From positions 1-64,000 of the forward strand of contig JACPYM010000057.1 in NCBI GenBank assembly GCA_016196035.1: a stretch of 64,000 nucleotides of DNA. The letters run 5' to 3'. This stretch comes from Acidobacteriota bacterium. GTDB taxonomy: Bacteria > Acidobacteriota > Blastocatellia > RBC074. The notes below the pieces were generated by a model, which saw only the letters and a list, made by a program, of their open reading frames with translations, ran no database searches and was not told the origin of the DNA. Shown here in pieces: positions 44,287 through 54,073 of the stretch; position 1 is the stretch's first letter, and the number at the start of each line of letters is the position of its first letter. The position numbers were made by a program, and so were the translations under genes.

Positions 44287-45999
44287 CTATTTCTCCTTGG
44301 TGGTTAATTCAACCACGAGCAATACCTCTTGCCGGGCATTGTCGGCCAGCACGACGGTTTGCGTGCTGTTTTGAGATTTCACGACAGCGTTATCCGGCGT
44401 TCGGATGCTGCCAACGCTCACTTCATAAACACCGGGAACAATTCCATCAACCGTGAATTGACCCCGCGCATCGGCATCGGCGTATGCCGTTGGGTTGCCA
44501 GCGCTGGTGTCTTTTTGCTTGGCGATGACCCTAATTCTAGTGCCCGGTGGTAGCGCGCCGCCGCGCACTTCGACACGCCCCATCAGGGTGGCAGTGCCAA
44601 AGGCGACGACGAGCCGGACGTTATTGACGGCCGTTGTGCCGGTGACTTCCAGCTTCGCAATGACAGCGCCGTTCTGCTCGACGCGCAACAATTTCAACGT
44701 GCGCTCTTTCGGATTGTTGAGGGTGATGCTGAATTTGCCCGGACGCGCGCCGCTGAGTTTGAATGAACCATCCGGCCCCACTGTCCCCATCGCCATACTC
44801 GACATGGCTGTCATCATTGCCGAAGGGTCCTTCATATCCATGTCAGGCAGCGCCTGCACAATCGTCCCGGCCAATTTGGCGAGCGACTTCGGGTCTTGCG
44901 CGCCGTCCAGCACGACGCGGCCAACGATCACCGCGCCTTTGGACATCTTCAATTCCAAGCCGCTGACATCGCTGCCGGTGATTTCGACATTGAGCGGTTC
45001 GCCATAAAACTCCGAGCCGGAACCCATCAGCGCCGTAATGTTCATGACGCTGATCGAATAACTGCCCGCTGCCAACCCTTCCAGCCGGAATTCGCCTTGC
45101 GAATTGGTGGTGGCGGGCGTCATGCCAAAGGGCATGCCACCTTCACTTTTGGCTTTTGAACTGTAGGCGATCATCACGCCGGGGACGGGCTTGCCGGTAT
45201 CGGCTTCAATTACGCGGCCACTGGCGACATAACCTTTCTTGGCATCGGCGCGCACCATCACGATGTTGACGCCTTCGACTTCGGCACCGGGAGCAATCTC
45301 AATGATGCGGGCCTCGGCTTCAATGGCTGTGCGCGGATGATAAGTCAGTTGAAATTCCTTGCTCATGCTGAACAGCGCGGTCTCATTCGGCTCGGCGCCC
45401 ACGGCCACCAAGTAACGCCCCGGCTCAACCCCGAACAGGCGGTAGACGCCGCGATCATCCGTGCGGTTCAGTGAGAGGAGCGCCAAGCGCACAGGTTCGT
45501 TGACTTTCTTGCCTTGCGCATCCAGGCGGATGAGTTTGACGGCCTCTTCGATCATAGGGCGATTTTCGTCATCGGTGACTTTGCCGGTGATGACGCCGCC
45601 GCGCCGCAAACTGAAATTGAGGTTCTCGATATTCTCATCAGCCCCGACATTGACCGACTGCCCGGCGCGGAAGGGTTCATCTTTCTGATCCTTGATGTAA
45701 ACGGGCGCATAAACCTGCAAACGATATTTGCCTGCGGGCACTTTGCTAAAACGAAAATTGCCATCGGCATCGGTCGCGGCTTTGAGCGGCGGCGCTTGGT
45801 TGAGGATTTCCATGCCTTCGGCTTCGCGTTGCAACAAGACTTGCAGACCCGCGAGCGCGCCGCCATCCACAGTGACACGCCCAGCCACCGAGGCCGTCCC
45901 AACGGCTGCCGGAGCTACAGTATTTTGCGCAAAGATTGCTGGTGAAAGCAGTGCCAGGGTGAATAGAACTGTGCAGCAATATGTTTTGGCTGGCTTCAT
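44287..45999 (-). CDS. Secreted carboxypeptidase-regulatory-like domain protein (paralogue)
   Basis: 570 residues from ATG 45999 with AAGGGGA six to seven bases upstream; an earlier start at 46098 adds no coding-like sequence. Signal peptide (CCTVLFTLALLSPAIFAQ). Same plan as the downstream gene: AGRVTVDGGALAGLQVLL, GVITGKVTDDENRPMIEEAV, NRTDDRGVYRLFGVEPGRYLVAVG, then several more sandwich units. It lies two bases upstream of the paralogue, indicating tandem duplication within an operon. Function unknown; presumably envelope associated. Confidence 0.85.
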   Translation of the reverse strand: MKPAKTYCCTVLFTLALLSPAIFAQNTVAPAAVGTASVAGRVTVDGGALAGLQVLLQREAEGMEILNQAPPLKAATDADGNFRFSKVPAGKYRLQVYAPVYIKDQKDEPFRAGQSVNVGADENIENLNFSLRRGGVITGKVTDDENRPMIEEAVKLIRLDAQGKKVNEPVRLALLSLNRTDDRGVYRLFGVEPGRYLVAVGAEPNETALFSMSKEFQLTYHPRTAIEAEARIIEIAPGAEVEGVNIVMVRADAKKGYVASGRVIEADTGKPVPGVMIAYSSKAKSEGGMPFGMTPATTNSQGEFRLEGLAAGSYSISVMNITALMGSGSEFYGEPLNVEITGSDVSGLELKMSKGAVIVGRVVLDGAQDPKSLAKLAGTIVQALPDMDMKDPSAMMTAMSSMAMGTVGPDGSFKLSGARPGKFSITLNNPKERTLKLLRVEQNGAVIAKLEVTGTTAVNNVRLVVAFGTATLMGRVEVRGGALPPGTRIRVIAKQKDTSAGNPTAYADADARGQFTVDGIVPGVYEVSVGSIRTPDNAVVKSQNSTQTVVLADNARQEVLLVVELTTKEK

Positions 46000-46093
46000 C
46001 GGTTTCCCCTTTCTTGAGCGGCTCTGGGAACGGAGTGGCAAATCAGATGTTGTAAGTAGGCGCGCAAAAACAAGCAGGCATTTAGATAGGACG

Positions 46094-46196
46094 GACAAGA
46101 TTTACCAGCAGATTGACAGGATTCAAACCGCACAGTGCCGGCCAGATGTTTCAATGCTTGCCTGTTAAGCCTGTTAGCAATCTTGTCAATCCTGTC
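46094..46196. repeat. Imperfect inverted repeat, type I (GACAGGATT)
   Basis: Left arm GACAAGATTTACCAGCAG plus GATTGACAGGATT, and on the right its imperfect complement. It lies between the D-aminoacylase 3' end and the upstream paralogue gene. One copy in the window. Confidence 0.6.
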
Positions 46197-46259
46197 TAGA
46201 CTTGCTTATTTTTGCCTTTGAACTTAGCTCCGCACTGCAACATCACAACAGCGCGCAGC

Positions 46260-47864
46260 TTACTCCTTGGCACCCGCCCCACGCAAAATCTTTCCAGCTT
46301 TGGCGCCTGTGTGACGACCTTGCTCGATGACCACCTGCCCGTTGACGATCACATACTCGAACCCGGTCGCAAACTGTTTGGGTTGTTGAAAGGTCGCGTT
46401 GTCCTTGACGCTCTTTTCGTCAAAGATCACGACATCCGCCGCCAGCCCCGGTCGCAACACGCCGCGATCCCACAGATGAAAGGTCTGCGCGGGCAACGAA
46501 GCCATCTTCCGAATCGCTTCTTCCAAACTGACATACTGCTTATCGCGCACGTAAACAGCCAGCACGCGCGCATTGTTGCCAAAGCCGCGCGGATGCGGGA
46601 TGGAATTGCTGTTGATGTCCTGCACGCCCGCGTCAGAGGCGATCATCGTGAAGGGCTGTTTGAAGATTTTCTCGATGTCCTGCTCGGACATTTTTTGCAG
46701 CACGACCTGCGCGCCGCCCGCCAATTGCAGGTCAATCGCCTGTTCGGCTTGGGCGTCAGCGGCAGCAGAGTTGCGTTTGAGCTTGGCGATCTCGGCGAGG
46801 TTCTTGCCGTTGATAGTTTGATCGGCCTGATGGTTGGCGATATAGACGAAAGACAAATCGGCGAAGCCCTGCTCGGCGGCTTTGGCGAGGATTTCTTTTT
46901 TGACCTGGGTGCGCGTGGCGCTGTCTTCCAGGCGTATGCGCGTCTCGTCGCGTCCGCCTTCAAACACCCAGGATGGAAAGACAATACCGATGCCGGTGCT
47001 GCTGGCCGGATACATGTACTGATCTACCGTCACTTGCTGGCCGCGCGCGCGGGCGTCGGCGACCAGCTTGGTGGTAATGGCGCTCGCGCCCCAGCGATTC
47101 TTGCTGGAGATTTTGAAATGCGAGATTTCGACCGGGCAGCCCGTCAGCCTGCCGATTTCGAGCGTCTCATTGATGGCGGCTTCGACCCGCACACCTTCAT
47201 CGCGCATGTGCGAGGCATAAACGCCGCCGTAACTCGCTGCGACTTTCGCCAATTCGGCGATCTCATCCGTCTTTGCATAAGTGCCTGGGACGTATTCCAA
47301 GCCGGTTGAGAAACCCACCGCGCCAGCGCGCATGGCTTGCTCGACCAGATTGCGCATCTTGTTCAATTCATCAGGCGTCGGCGGGCGATTGAAATCACCG
47401 TCCATGCCAGCGTGACGCACAGTATTGTGGCCGTAGAGTGTGGCGACATTGAGCGAAATGCCAAGCTTTTCCAGTTGCTCAAACCAATCGCTCAGGTTCA
47501 ATTCAGAGCTACCGCAATTGCCGGTGACGACCGAAGTCACGCCCATGCGCAAAAAGTTTTCAGCCTGTGGCAAGCGGTTGATAGCGCCTTCGATGTGCGT
47601 GTGCACGTCAATAAAGCCGGGCGCGACGATCAGCCCTTTGGCATCAAGTGTGCGCGCGGCACGGGCGGGATCAATTTTGCCCAGCGCGGCGACGCGACCA
47701 TCTTTAATCGCCAGATCGGCCAACATCCACGGATTCCCCGTACCGTCCACGATACGGCCATTGGTAATGAGCAAATCAAATTCGGGCGCGGCGGAGGTCG
47801 CGCGCGTTACCGGCAAACTTGTCAGCGTGACGACCAGCAAAAACACAGCGGAAGCGATGCGCAT
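46260..47864 (-). CDS. Secreted N-acyl-D-amino-acid deacylase (D-aminoacylase) family amidohydrolase
   Basis: 534 residues from ATG 47864, with GGGGAG seven bases upstream. Signal peptide (VFLLVVTLTSLPVTRATSA). Amidohydrolase fold: DLLITNGRIVDGTGNPW, metal motif GFIDVHTHIEG, TGNCGSS (metal-binding Cys of D-aminoacylases), ASHMRDEG, VEISHFKIS, and ASDAGVQD with the late Asp. It removes acyl groups from N-acyl-D-amino acids, useful in recycling peptidoglycan or D-amino acid conjugates; export suggests a periplasmic role. GNPWM and WDRGVLRPGLAADVVIFD are typical of the family. Confidence 0.9.
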   Translation of the reverse strand: MRIASAVFLLVVTLTSLPVTRATSAAPEFDLLITNGRIVDGTGNPWMLADLAIKDGRVAALGKIDPARAARTLDAKGLIVAPGFIDVHTHIEGAINRLPQAENFLRMGVTSVVTGNCGSSELNLSDWFEQLEKLGISLNVATLYGHNTVRHAGMDGDFNRPPTPDELNKMRNLVEQAMRAGAVGFSTGLEYVPGTYAKTDEIAELAKVAASYGGVYASHMRDEGVRVEAAINETLEIGRLTGCPVEISHFKISSKNRWGASAITTKLVADARARGQQVTVDQYMYPASSTGIGIVFPSWVFEGGRDETRIRLEDSATRTQVKKEILAKAAEQGFADLSFVYIANHQADQTINGKNLAEIAKLKRNSAAADAQAEQAIDLQLAGGAQVVLQKMSEQDIEKIFKQPFTMIASDAGVQDINSNSIPHPRGFGNNARVLAVYVRDKQYVSLEEAIRKMASLPAQTFHLWDRGVLRPGLAADVVIFDEKSVKDNATFQQPKQFATGFEYVIVNGQVVIEQGRHTGAKAGKILRGAGAKE

Positions 47865-48049
47865 GATTTCTCCCCTCAAAGTTGAACGCGATGAAGACCA
47901 ACACAACGATGCCCCGCGCCAATCATACTCGACCGACTGCAAACGCCAAATTTTTTGCCGCGCTTTTGCCGCCTGCGGCGCGTGACAAATCCAGCGTGAG
48001 CCGGTACATTCCAGCGCGCCGTTGTGCACTTTCACGAGCATTGCCTTTC

Positions 48050-48156
48050 GTGGGGCGGCGCGGCTGGTTTTTACCTTCTCAAGTCACAGGTTGAAAACCA
48101 GCCCCACTGTCATCAGACAAAGCGACTTCAACTTTAGACAAAGCGACTTCAACTTT
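48050..48156. repeat. Stem-loop and 21-bp tandem duplication in a divergent gap
   Basis: An imperfect hairpin (GTGGGGC ... GCTGGTTTT with GAAAACCAGCCCCAC, 48050-48107) is followed by two adjacent identical 21-bp units starting AGACAAAGCGACTTC (48115-48135, 48136-48156). They lie in the 352-bp divergent gap 47865-48216, which should contain both promoters; I see no gene there. Confidence 0.75.
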
Positions 48157-48216
48157 CACGGATGTTCGTACCAAGCCAGCAGGCTGTCTACACACACCCG
48201 CATAGACGAGAAACCA

Positions 48217-51200
48217 ATGCCATCTTTATCACACCCTCTGCGCTCTTTGCGGCTCGCGCTCGCGCTGGCTGTCGTTTGTGGTCTGAGTTTCATGGGCTAT
48301 CGCGTGCGCGCAAGCGAGACCAACGGGAGTTGGCTGCTCCGGCTCAAAAACGCGCCTGCGGCAGTTTGGGCGGCGGTGTTTCAGGCCAACCCTGAAACCC
48401 TGAGCCAAAGCGGGTTGGCGACGGACGGCAACCGCGCGCGGCTTGCGGCGCAGCGTTTTACCGCGTTGCCCTCCGCGTTGCCCACTGCGTTGCCCTCCAC
48501 CTTACGAAGCTGGGAGGCGCTCGACGACCTGAAGCAGCCGGGACTGTCTGATTCGCTCCCGCCCGCAGCCTTCGCGCCGCTCTTACCCGCCATGACCGGC
48601 TGCGCGACCTCCAGCTTCGGCGCGGCCACCAATTTCGGCGTCGGTGTTGGCCCTATCTCAGTCGCCATCGGCGACCTCAATGGTGATGGCAAGCCTGACC
48701 TAGCCACAGCAAATGATATCTCCAACAATGTCTCGGTGCTGCTGGGCACGGGCACGGGCAGCTTTGGCGCAACCACCAATTTCAGCGTCGGGACAGGCCC
48801 TGCCTCTGTCGCCATCGGCGATCTCAATGGTGATGGAAAGCCCGACCTAGTCGTAGCGAATCGCTACGACAACAATGTCTCGGTGTTGCTGGGCACGGGT
48901 ACGGGCAGCTTCGGCGCGGCCAACAACTTCGGCGTCGGGACTACGCCTGCCTCTGTCGCCATCGGCGACCTCAATGGCGATGGCAAGCGTGACTTGGCCG
49001 TGGCGAATGCCAACTCCAACACTGTCTCGGTGCTGTTAGGCACTGGCACGGGCAGCTTCGGCTCCGCCAACAACTTCGATGTCTGGTATGGCCCTGTCTC
49101 CGTCGCCATCGGCGACCTCAATGGTGATGGCAAGCTTGACTTGGTTACGGCGAATTTCCGTTCCAACGATGTCTCGATGCTTCTGGGCACTGGTACGGGC
49201 AGCTTCGGCGCAGCCATCAACTTCGGCGTCGGGAGTTTCCCTTTTTCCGTCGCCATCGGCGATCTTAATGGCGATGGCAAGCCTGACTTGACCGTGGTGA
49301 ATTCCAACTCCAACAATGTCTCGGTGTTGCTGGGCACGGGCACGGGCAGCTTCGGCGCGGCCTCCAACTTCGGCGTTGGAATTAACCCTGAATCCGTGGC
49401 GATCGGCGATCTCAATGGCGATGGCAAGTCTGACTTGGCGGTGGCTAACGGCTACAACAATGGCTCAGTGCTGCTGGGCACGGGGACTGGCAGCTTCGGT
49501 GCTCCCTCCAACTTCGCTGTCGGGAGTTACACTCGCTCCATCGCCATTGGCGATCTCAACAGCGATGGTAAACCTGACCTAGCTACAGCGAATAACGGCT
49601 CTAACAATGTCTCAGTGCTGCTGAATACCTGCAATGCCAGCCCGTGCGGTGGGACGAGCTTCGGCGCAGCCACCAACTTCGACGCCGGAAGTAGTTCTTT
49701 CTCTGTCGCCATCAGCGATCTCAATGGCGATGGCAAGCCCGACCTAGCCGTGGCGAATCGAGACTCTAACAATGTCTCCGTGCTGCTGGGCACGGGCGCA
49801 GGCAGCTTCGGCGCGGCCATCAACTTCGGCGTCGGGACTCAACCCCACTCCGTTGCCATCAGCGATCTCAATGGCGATGGTAAGCTCGACCTCGCTGTGG
49901 CGAACGAAATGTCCGCTAATGTCTCGGTGCTACTGGGCACAGGCACGGGCAGCTTCGGCGCGGCCACCAACTTCATTGTCGGGGGTCAACCTTGGTCAGT
50001 AGCCATTGGCGATCTCAATGGCGATGGCAAGCCCGACCTAACCGTGGCAAATCGAGACTCCAATAATCTCTCGGTGCTGCTGGGCACGGGCGCAGGCAGC
50101 TTCGGTGCGGCCACCAACTTCGGCGTCGGGACTACTCCGCGCTCCATCGCCATTGGCGATCTCAATGGCGATGGCAAGCCCGACTTGGCTGTGGCGAATA
50201 CAGGCGACAACAATGTTTCGGTGCTGCTGGGCACGGGCACGGGCAGCTTCGGCGCGGCCATGAACTTTAGCGTCGGGAGTAGCCCTATCTCCATCGCCAT
50301 TGGCGATCTCAATGGCGATGGCAAGCCCGACTTGGCTGTGGTGAAGTATCTCTTCTCCAGCAATGTCTCGGTGCTGCTGGGCACAGGCACGGGCAGCTTC
50401 GGCGCGGCCACGAGCTTCGGCGTTGGGAGTAGCCCTTTCTCCGTCGCCATCGGCGATCTCAATGGTGATGGCAAGCCGGATCTGGCCGTGGCGAATTCTA
50501 GTTCCGACAATGTATCGGTGCTGCTGGGAGATGGCACGGGCAGCTTCGCCGCGACCACCAACTTCGACGTCGGGTATATCCCTGTTGCCGTCGCCATCGG
50601 CGATCTCAATGGCGATGGCAAGCCTGACTTGGCCGTGGCGAGTTTCCGCTTCGGCAGTGTCTCGGTGCTGCTCAATAATTGCACTCCGCCACCAAACACA
50701 GCTCCCACCCTCACGCCTGTCGCCGCCACGCGCCAGCCGGGCAGCCCGGCCAGCAACTCCCAAATCGCCAGCACCGCCGACGCCGAAGACGCTGCCAATA
50801 CGCTGCAAATCCAGCTCAGCAGCGACGGGGTGACGTTTGGCACAACGGCCACGTCGGGCGGCGTCACCGTCACGTTGACCGACAGCAACGCGGGTGCGGC
50901 GGGGACGAATCCCGATGCGCTGGGCAAAGTTTTCGCCGACATCGTGGCCTCGCGCATGGCGAGCGGCGGCAGCTTTACGCTCAAAGTCACCGACAGCGGC
51001 TCGTTGACGGCGACCGCCACGCTGACGGTCTACACGATGAATCTTGCGCTGGCCGACCCGGCGGTTTGTCTGGGGCCGGGCGGCTTGGTGGGTGTGACGT
51101 TCAGCGTGACCAATAGCGCCAACACCGCGCAACCGGTGACGGCGACGGCCAGCTTGCCCGCTGGGTTGCTGGCGCTCGCTGGCACCTGCACGGCCAATTT

Positions 51201-52317
51201 CGGCACATGCACAATCAACAATCCGGCCACGGTGTTATACAGCGGCACGCTGGCGGCGGGCCAGACGGCGCTTGTTAGCTATCAAACTCAGGCGGCTGAC
51301 AGCGCCGCCCCGAACACGCAATTGTGCGTCAACACCACTGCCAGCATTGCCGGCGCGGCTCCGGTGAGCGTGCAGGCCTGCACCACGGTGCGTTGCCCGC
51401 CGGCGGGCCCCGGCGCGAACTATCCGTCCGCTGCCGCTATCAGCAGTCAAAAGGCCGGGTCGGTGTTGATCTTCAACCTTTACACCTCAGACGCCGCCGC
51501 CGGCAATCAGCAAAACACACGCATCGCGCTGACCAACCTTGACGCGTTGCGCACGGCCTTTGTGCATCTGTTCTTTGTGGACGGCACGTCCTGTTCGGTT
51601 GCGGATTCGTTCGTTTGCCTGACTCCGAATCAGACCTCGGCATTTCTCGCGTCGGACATTGATCCGGGCACGACTGGCTATTTGATCGCGGTGGCGACGG
51701 ATCGCAGCGGTTGCCCGCTCAATTTCAACTTTCTGCTGGGGGACGCCTTCGTGAAACTTAGCAGCGGACACGCGGCGAACCTGCCTGCGGAAAGCGTTGC
51801 GGCGCTGCCGGGCGGCTTTGTGCCGTGCGACCCGCTGGCCAGCACGGCGGTGCTGAATTTCGATGACCGGATGTACAACGCCTTGCCGCGCACCCTGGCG
51901 CTGTCGAACATCGCCAGCCGCGCCGATGGCAACAACACGTTGTTAATCGTCAATCGCATCGGCGGCAGTTTGGCGACGAGCGCGAGCACGTTGGCAAATT
52001 TGTTCGGCGTGCTTTATGACGACGGCGAGACACCGTTCAGCTTCAACTTCTCGCCCGGCACGTGCCAGCTCCGCAGCATCATCAGCAGCAACTTCCCGCG
52101 CACGGCCCCGCGTTTCGAGCAGGTGATCCCGGCGGGCCGCAGCGGCTGGCTGAAGTTTGCGCTGTTTACGGACGGCGCGATTTCAGGCGCGGCCATCAAT
52201 GCCAACACCAATGCGGGCATACAGGCCAATGCCTTCAATCAAGGCCACAACCTGCACAAACTGACGTTGACGACGACGGCGGTGTTGACGGTGCCGGTGT
52301 TCCCGCCGAGTTGTTAA
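48217..52317 (+). CDS. Giant secreted FG-GAP/VCBS-repeat protein
   Basis: About 1366 residues from ATG 48217; the open frame begins at 48022 but those codons cover the repeats. Signal peptide (LRLALALAVVCGLSFMG). Residues ~140-825 hold 14 FG-GAP repeats of about 48-49 residues, each with SVAIGDLNGDGKPDLAVAN and NVSVLLGTGTGSFGAA, giving calcium-binding propeller blades. Then a bacterial Ig-like segment (~830-945), a DUF11-like segment (~950-1070) and a C-terminal domain (~1080-1366) that recurs in Acidobacteria secreted proteins (NQQNTRIALTNLDA, FFVDGTSC). Likely an adhesin or surface protein. Confidence 0.88.
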   Translation: MPSLSHPLRSLRLALALAVVCGLSFMGYRVRASETNGSWLLRLKNAPAAVWAAVFQANPETLSQSGLATDGNRARLAAQRFTALPSALPTALPSTLRSWEALDDLKQPGLSDSLPPAAFAPLLPAMTGCATSSFGAATNFGVGVGPISVAIGDLNGDGKPDLATANDISNNVSVLLGTGTGSFGATTNFSVGTGPASVAIGDLNGDGKPDLVVANRYDNNVSVLLGTGTGSFGAANNFGVGTTPASVAIGDLNGDGKRDLAVANANSNTVSVLLGTGTGSFGSANNFDVWYGPVSVAIGDLNGDGKLDLVTANFRSNDVSMLLGTGTGSFGAAINFGVGSFPFSVAIGDLNGDGKPDLTVVNSNSNNVSVLLGTGTGSFGAASNFGVGINPESVAIGDLNGDGKSDLAVANGYNNGSVLLGTGTGSFGAPSNFAVGSYTRSIAIGDLNSDGKPDLATANNGSNNVSVLLNTCNASPCGGTSFGAATNFDAGSSSFSVAISDLNGDGKPDLAVANRDSNNVSVLLGTGAGSFGAAINFGVGTQPHSVAISDLNGDGKLDLAVANEMSANVSVLLGTGTGSFGAATNFIVGGQPWSVAIGDLNGDGKPDLTVANRDSNNLSVLLGTGAGSFGAATNFGVGTTPRSIAIGDLNGDGKPDLAVANTGDNNVSVLLGTGTGSFGAAMNFSVGSSPISIAIGDLNGDGKPDLAVVKYLFSSNVSVLLGTGTGSFGAATSFGVGSSPFSVAIGDLNGDGKPDLAVANSSSDNVSVLLGDGTGSFAATTNFDVGYIPVAVAIGDLNGDGKPDLAVASFRFGSVSVLLNNCTPPPNTAPTLTPVAATRQPGSPASNSQIASTADAEDAANTLQIQLSSDGVTFGTTATSGGVTVTLTDSNAGAAGTNPDALGKVFADIVASRMASGGSFTLKVTDSGSLTATATLTVYTMNLALADPAVCLGPGGLVGVTFSVTNSANTAQPVTATASLPAGLLALAGTCTANFGTCTINNPATVLYSGTLAAGQTALVSYQTQAADSAAPNTQLCVNTTASIAGAAPVSVQACTTVRCPPAGPGANYPSAAAISSQKAGSVLIFNLYTSDAAAGNQQNTRIALTNLDALRTAFVHLFFVDGTSCSVADSFVCLTPNQTSAFLASDIDPGTTGYLIAVATDRSGCPLNFNFLLGDAFVKLSSGHAANLPAESVAALPGGFVPCDPLASTAVLNFDDRMYNALPRTLALSNIASRADGNNTLLIVNRIGGSLATSASTLANLFGVLYDDGETPFSFNFSPGTCQLRSIISSNFPRTAPRFEQVIPAGRSGWLKFALFTDGAISGAAINANTNAGIQANAFNQGHNLHKLTLTTTAVLTVPVFPPSC
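48640..50690. repeat. 14 tandem ~146-bp coding repeats (FG-GAP blades)
   Basis: Each unit repeats nearly the same bases around GATCTCAATGGCGATGGCAA. Unit 6 is one codon short (NNGSVLL), unit 12 is longer (KYLFSSNVSVLL), and units 7-8 are separated by an extra CNASPCGGTSF segment. High nucleotide identity between units should make this prone to recombination and assembly collapse. Confidence 0.9.
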
Positions 52318-52347
52318 GTCAGGGGCTATTCGTGCTCAGCAGAAATT

Positions 52348-52466
52348 GCCACAGAGGCACAGAGACGCAGAGCAATGCGGAACGAACCATGGAGGTTTTT
52401 AGCTGAACCATGTGGTTTCCCCTGCCGGGGCTTCGCCACTTCTCTGTGTCTCTGTGCCTCTGTGGC
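52348..52466. repeat. Long inverted repeat, type J (CACAGAG)
   Basis: Left arm about 52348-52370 (GCCACAGAGGCACAGAGAC) and right arm 52442-52466, its near complement, with a ~70-bp centre. It occupies most of the 265-bp gap 52318-52582. Confidence 0.8.
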
Positions 52467-52582
52467 AGAGAATGAATAGGCCTTGGCCAGCAGTTTGCCA
52501 AAATCACCACCCGCCCGTATGATGCGCGCACTCCATTCGACAACGCAGTTCCATTCATAAACCAAGCTTTTCTGGAGGCTTT

Positions 52583-54061
52583 ATGCGGTTGGGTGTCATC
52601 CGGCTTGCGCTTTTCGTCTCGCTGCTGTCCGGCTTCGCGCTGGCGCAAAACAACAAGACCGCCGAAGAAGTTTTGCAGCAAGCCATCGCGGCAATTGGCG
52701 GCCTGGAAAAACTGCAAAGTGTCAAGACTCTTTACACCGAAGCCGTCAACACGCGGCAGGAAATCGGGCAGAGCTACTTGCCCGCGTTCAATGAAGATTT
52801 TGCGCGTGTGCCGCGCGAGACGTTTATCACCGAGACTTGGGTGGACTTCACGACGGGACGGCGCTATTGGCTGCGCAAACTCGACAATACCCAATACGCC
52901 AACCTCGTGACGCCGACCTGGGGCGCGAATCTGGTTGGTGAGCGCCGCAACCCTCTGGGTGCGACAGTGGTTGATCTATACCAGGATCGCAATCGTCACA
53001 TGACCTTTCCGGGGCCGCTCTTCACGGCGCTGGAACGCAAAGGCCAGTTGCAACGGCTGCCCGATCAGAAGTTCCAAGACCGGTTGCATTACGTCCTTGG
53101 GCTGCCTGACGCGAATCGCACCTGGCGTTTATTTATTGAACAAAGTTCCGGCTTGCTGGCCAAAATTGAAACCGATCAAAGCGCGCCTGTCCGTGGCAAA
53201 GTGGCGCTGGAATACCGTTACTCGAACTGGCAAGCGATCAACGGCGTCAAACTGCCGTTGCGCACCGAAGGGTTGAATACACAAAACGGCGCCAGCCATT
53301 GGACGATTGAAGATCAATGGGTCGAGGTCAACAAACCCGAAGGCGCTTGGTTCAGCGCGCACGCCGAAATGATGAAAGCCGGCGTTGAACGCGTGGCGCG
53401 CGACCGCGAAGCCCTGAAAGCGCCGCCCGCGCCGCTCAAATACGACAAACTGGGCGAGGGCGTTTATTACATTCGCGGCACGATTGGTTCGTTGGCGGTG
53501 GCAATGGGCGAATACACTTTCATTGTCGAAGCCCCCACGGGTGAGGCTCGTTCCAAACAGATCATCGCGTTGACAAAAGAGCTGTTCCCGAACAAACAGC
53601 TTGTCGCCGTGGGCGTCACGCACTGGCATTACGACACAGTGGCGGGGCTGCGTGCTTACGTGGCGGAAGGCGTGCGCATCGCGGCTTCCTCAACGGCAAA
53701 GGATTTCTTTGAAAAGTTTCTGACGGCCAACACCCACGATGATGCGCTGAGCAAAAGCAAAAGCAAGCCGCAATTCCTGTGGATCGAAGGCGAGCGCAGT
53801 CTTTCGCAAGGCGGCCGCACCATTCAGGCCGTAGACATCCCGAATGCGCACGCGGCGGGTATGCTAGGACTTTTTATTGCGGGCGAAGGCATTTTGTTCA
53901 TCGGCGATATTTTCCCCACTAATGAACCTGCCTATGCGCAGGCCATACTGGATACCATCCAAAAACACAAACTCGATGTTAAGCAGATCGTGGGTTCGCG
54001 TGGCGGGCCAACGACACTGCAACAATTACAACAGGCGGCAGCAGTCCGCCCCATCAACTAA
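52583..54061 (+). CDS. Secreted MBL-fold metallohydrolase-like protein
   Basis: 492 residues with a signal peptide (LALFVSLLSGFALAQ) and GGAGG upstream of ATG 52583. Residues ~25-280 form an outer-membrane lipoprotein-like domain seen before MBL domains in Acidobacteria. From ~300 the MBL fold: YYIRGTIGSLAV, GVTHWHYDTVAGLRAYV, and ILFIGDIFPTNEP. The canonical HxHxDH motif reads HWHYDT, so the final His is missing, while the downstream NAHAAG could supply another ligand. It may bind one metal or be inactive. Followed 12 bp later by the aquaporin gene. Confidence 0.8.
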   Translation: MRLGVIRLALFVSLLSGFALAQNNKTAEEVLQQAIAAIGGLEKLQSVKTLYTEAVNTRQEIGQSYLPAFNEDFARVPRETFITETWVDFTTGRRYWLRKLDNTQYANLVTPTWGANLVGERRNPLGATVVDLYQDRNRHMTFPGPLFTALERKGQLQRLPDQKFQDRLHYVLGLPDANRTWRLFIEQSSGLLAKIETDQSAPVRGKVALEYRYSNWQAINGVKLPLRTEGLNTQNGASHWTIEDQWVEVNKPEGAWFSAHAEMMKAGVERVARDREALKAPPAPLKYDKLGEGVYYIRGTIGSLAVAMGEYTFIVEAPTGEARSKQIIALTKELFPNKQLVAVGVTHWHYDTVAGLRAYVAEGVRIAASSTAKDFFEKFLTANTHDDALSKSKSKPQFLWIEGERSLSQGGRTIQAVDIPNAHAAGMLGLFIAGEGILFIGDIFPTNEPAYAQAILDTIQKHKLDVKQIVGSRGGPTTLQQLQQAAAVRPIN

Positions 54062-54073
54062 GCACCAGCACCT

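Noticed and set aside
48115-48156. CRISPR-like or iteron-like array
   Set aside because: Only two directly adjacent 21-bp units, no spacers, no cas or rep genes nearby.
48640-50690. CRISPR or satellite array
   Set aside because: The repeats are in frame and translate to standard FG-GAP propeller blades.
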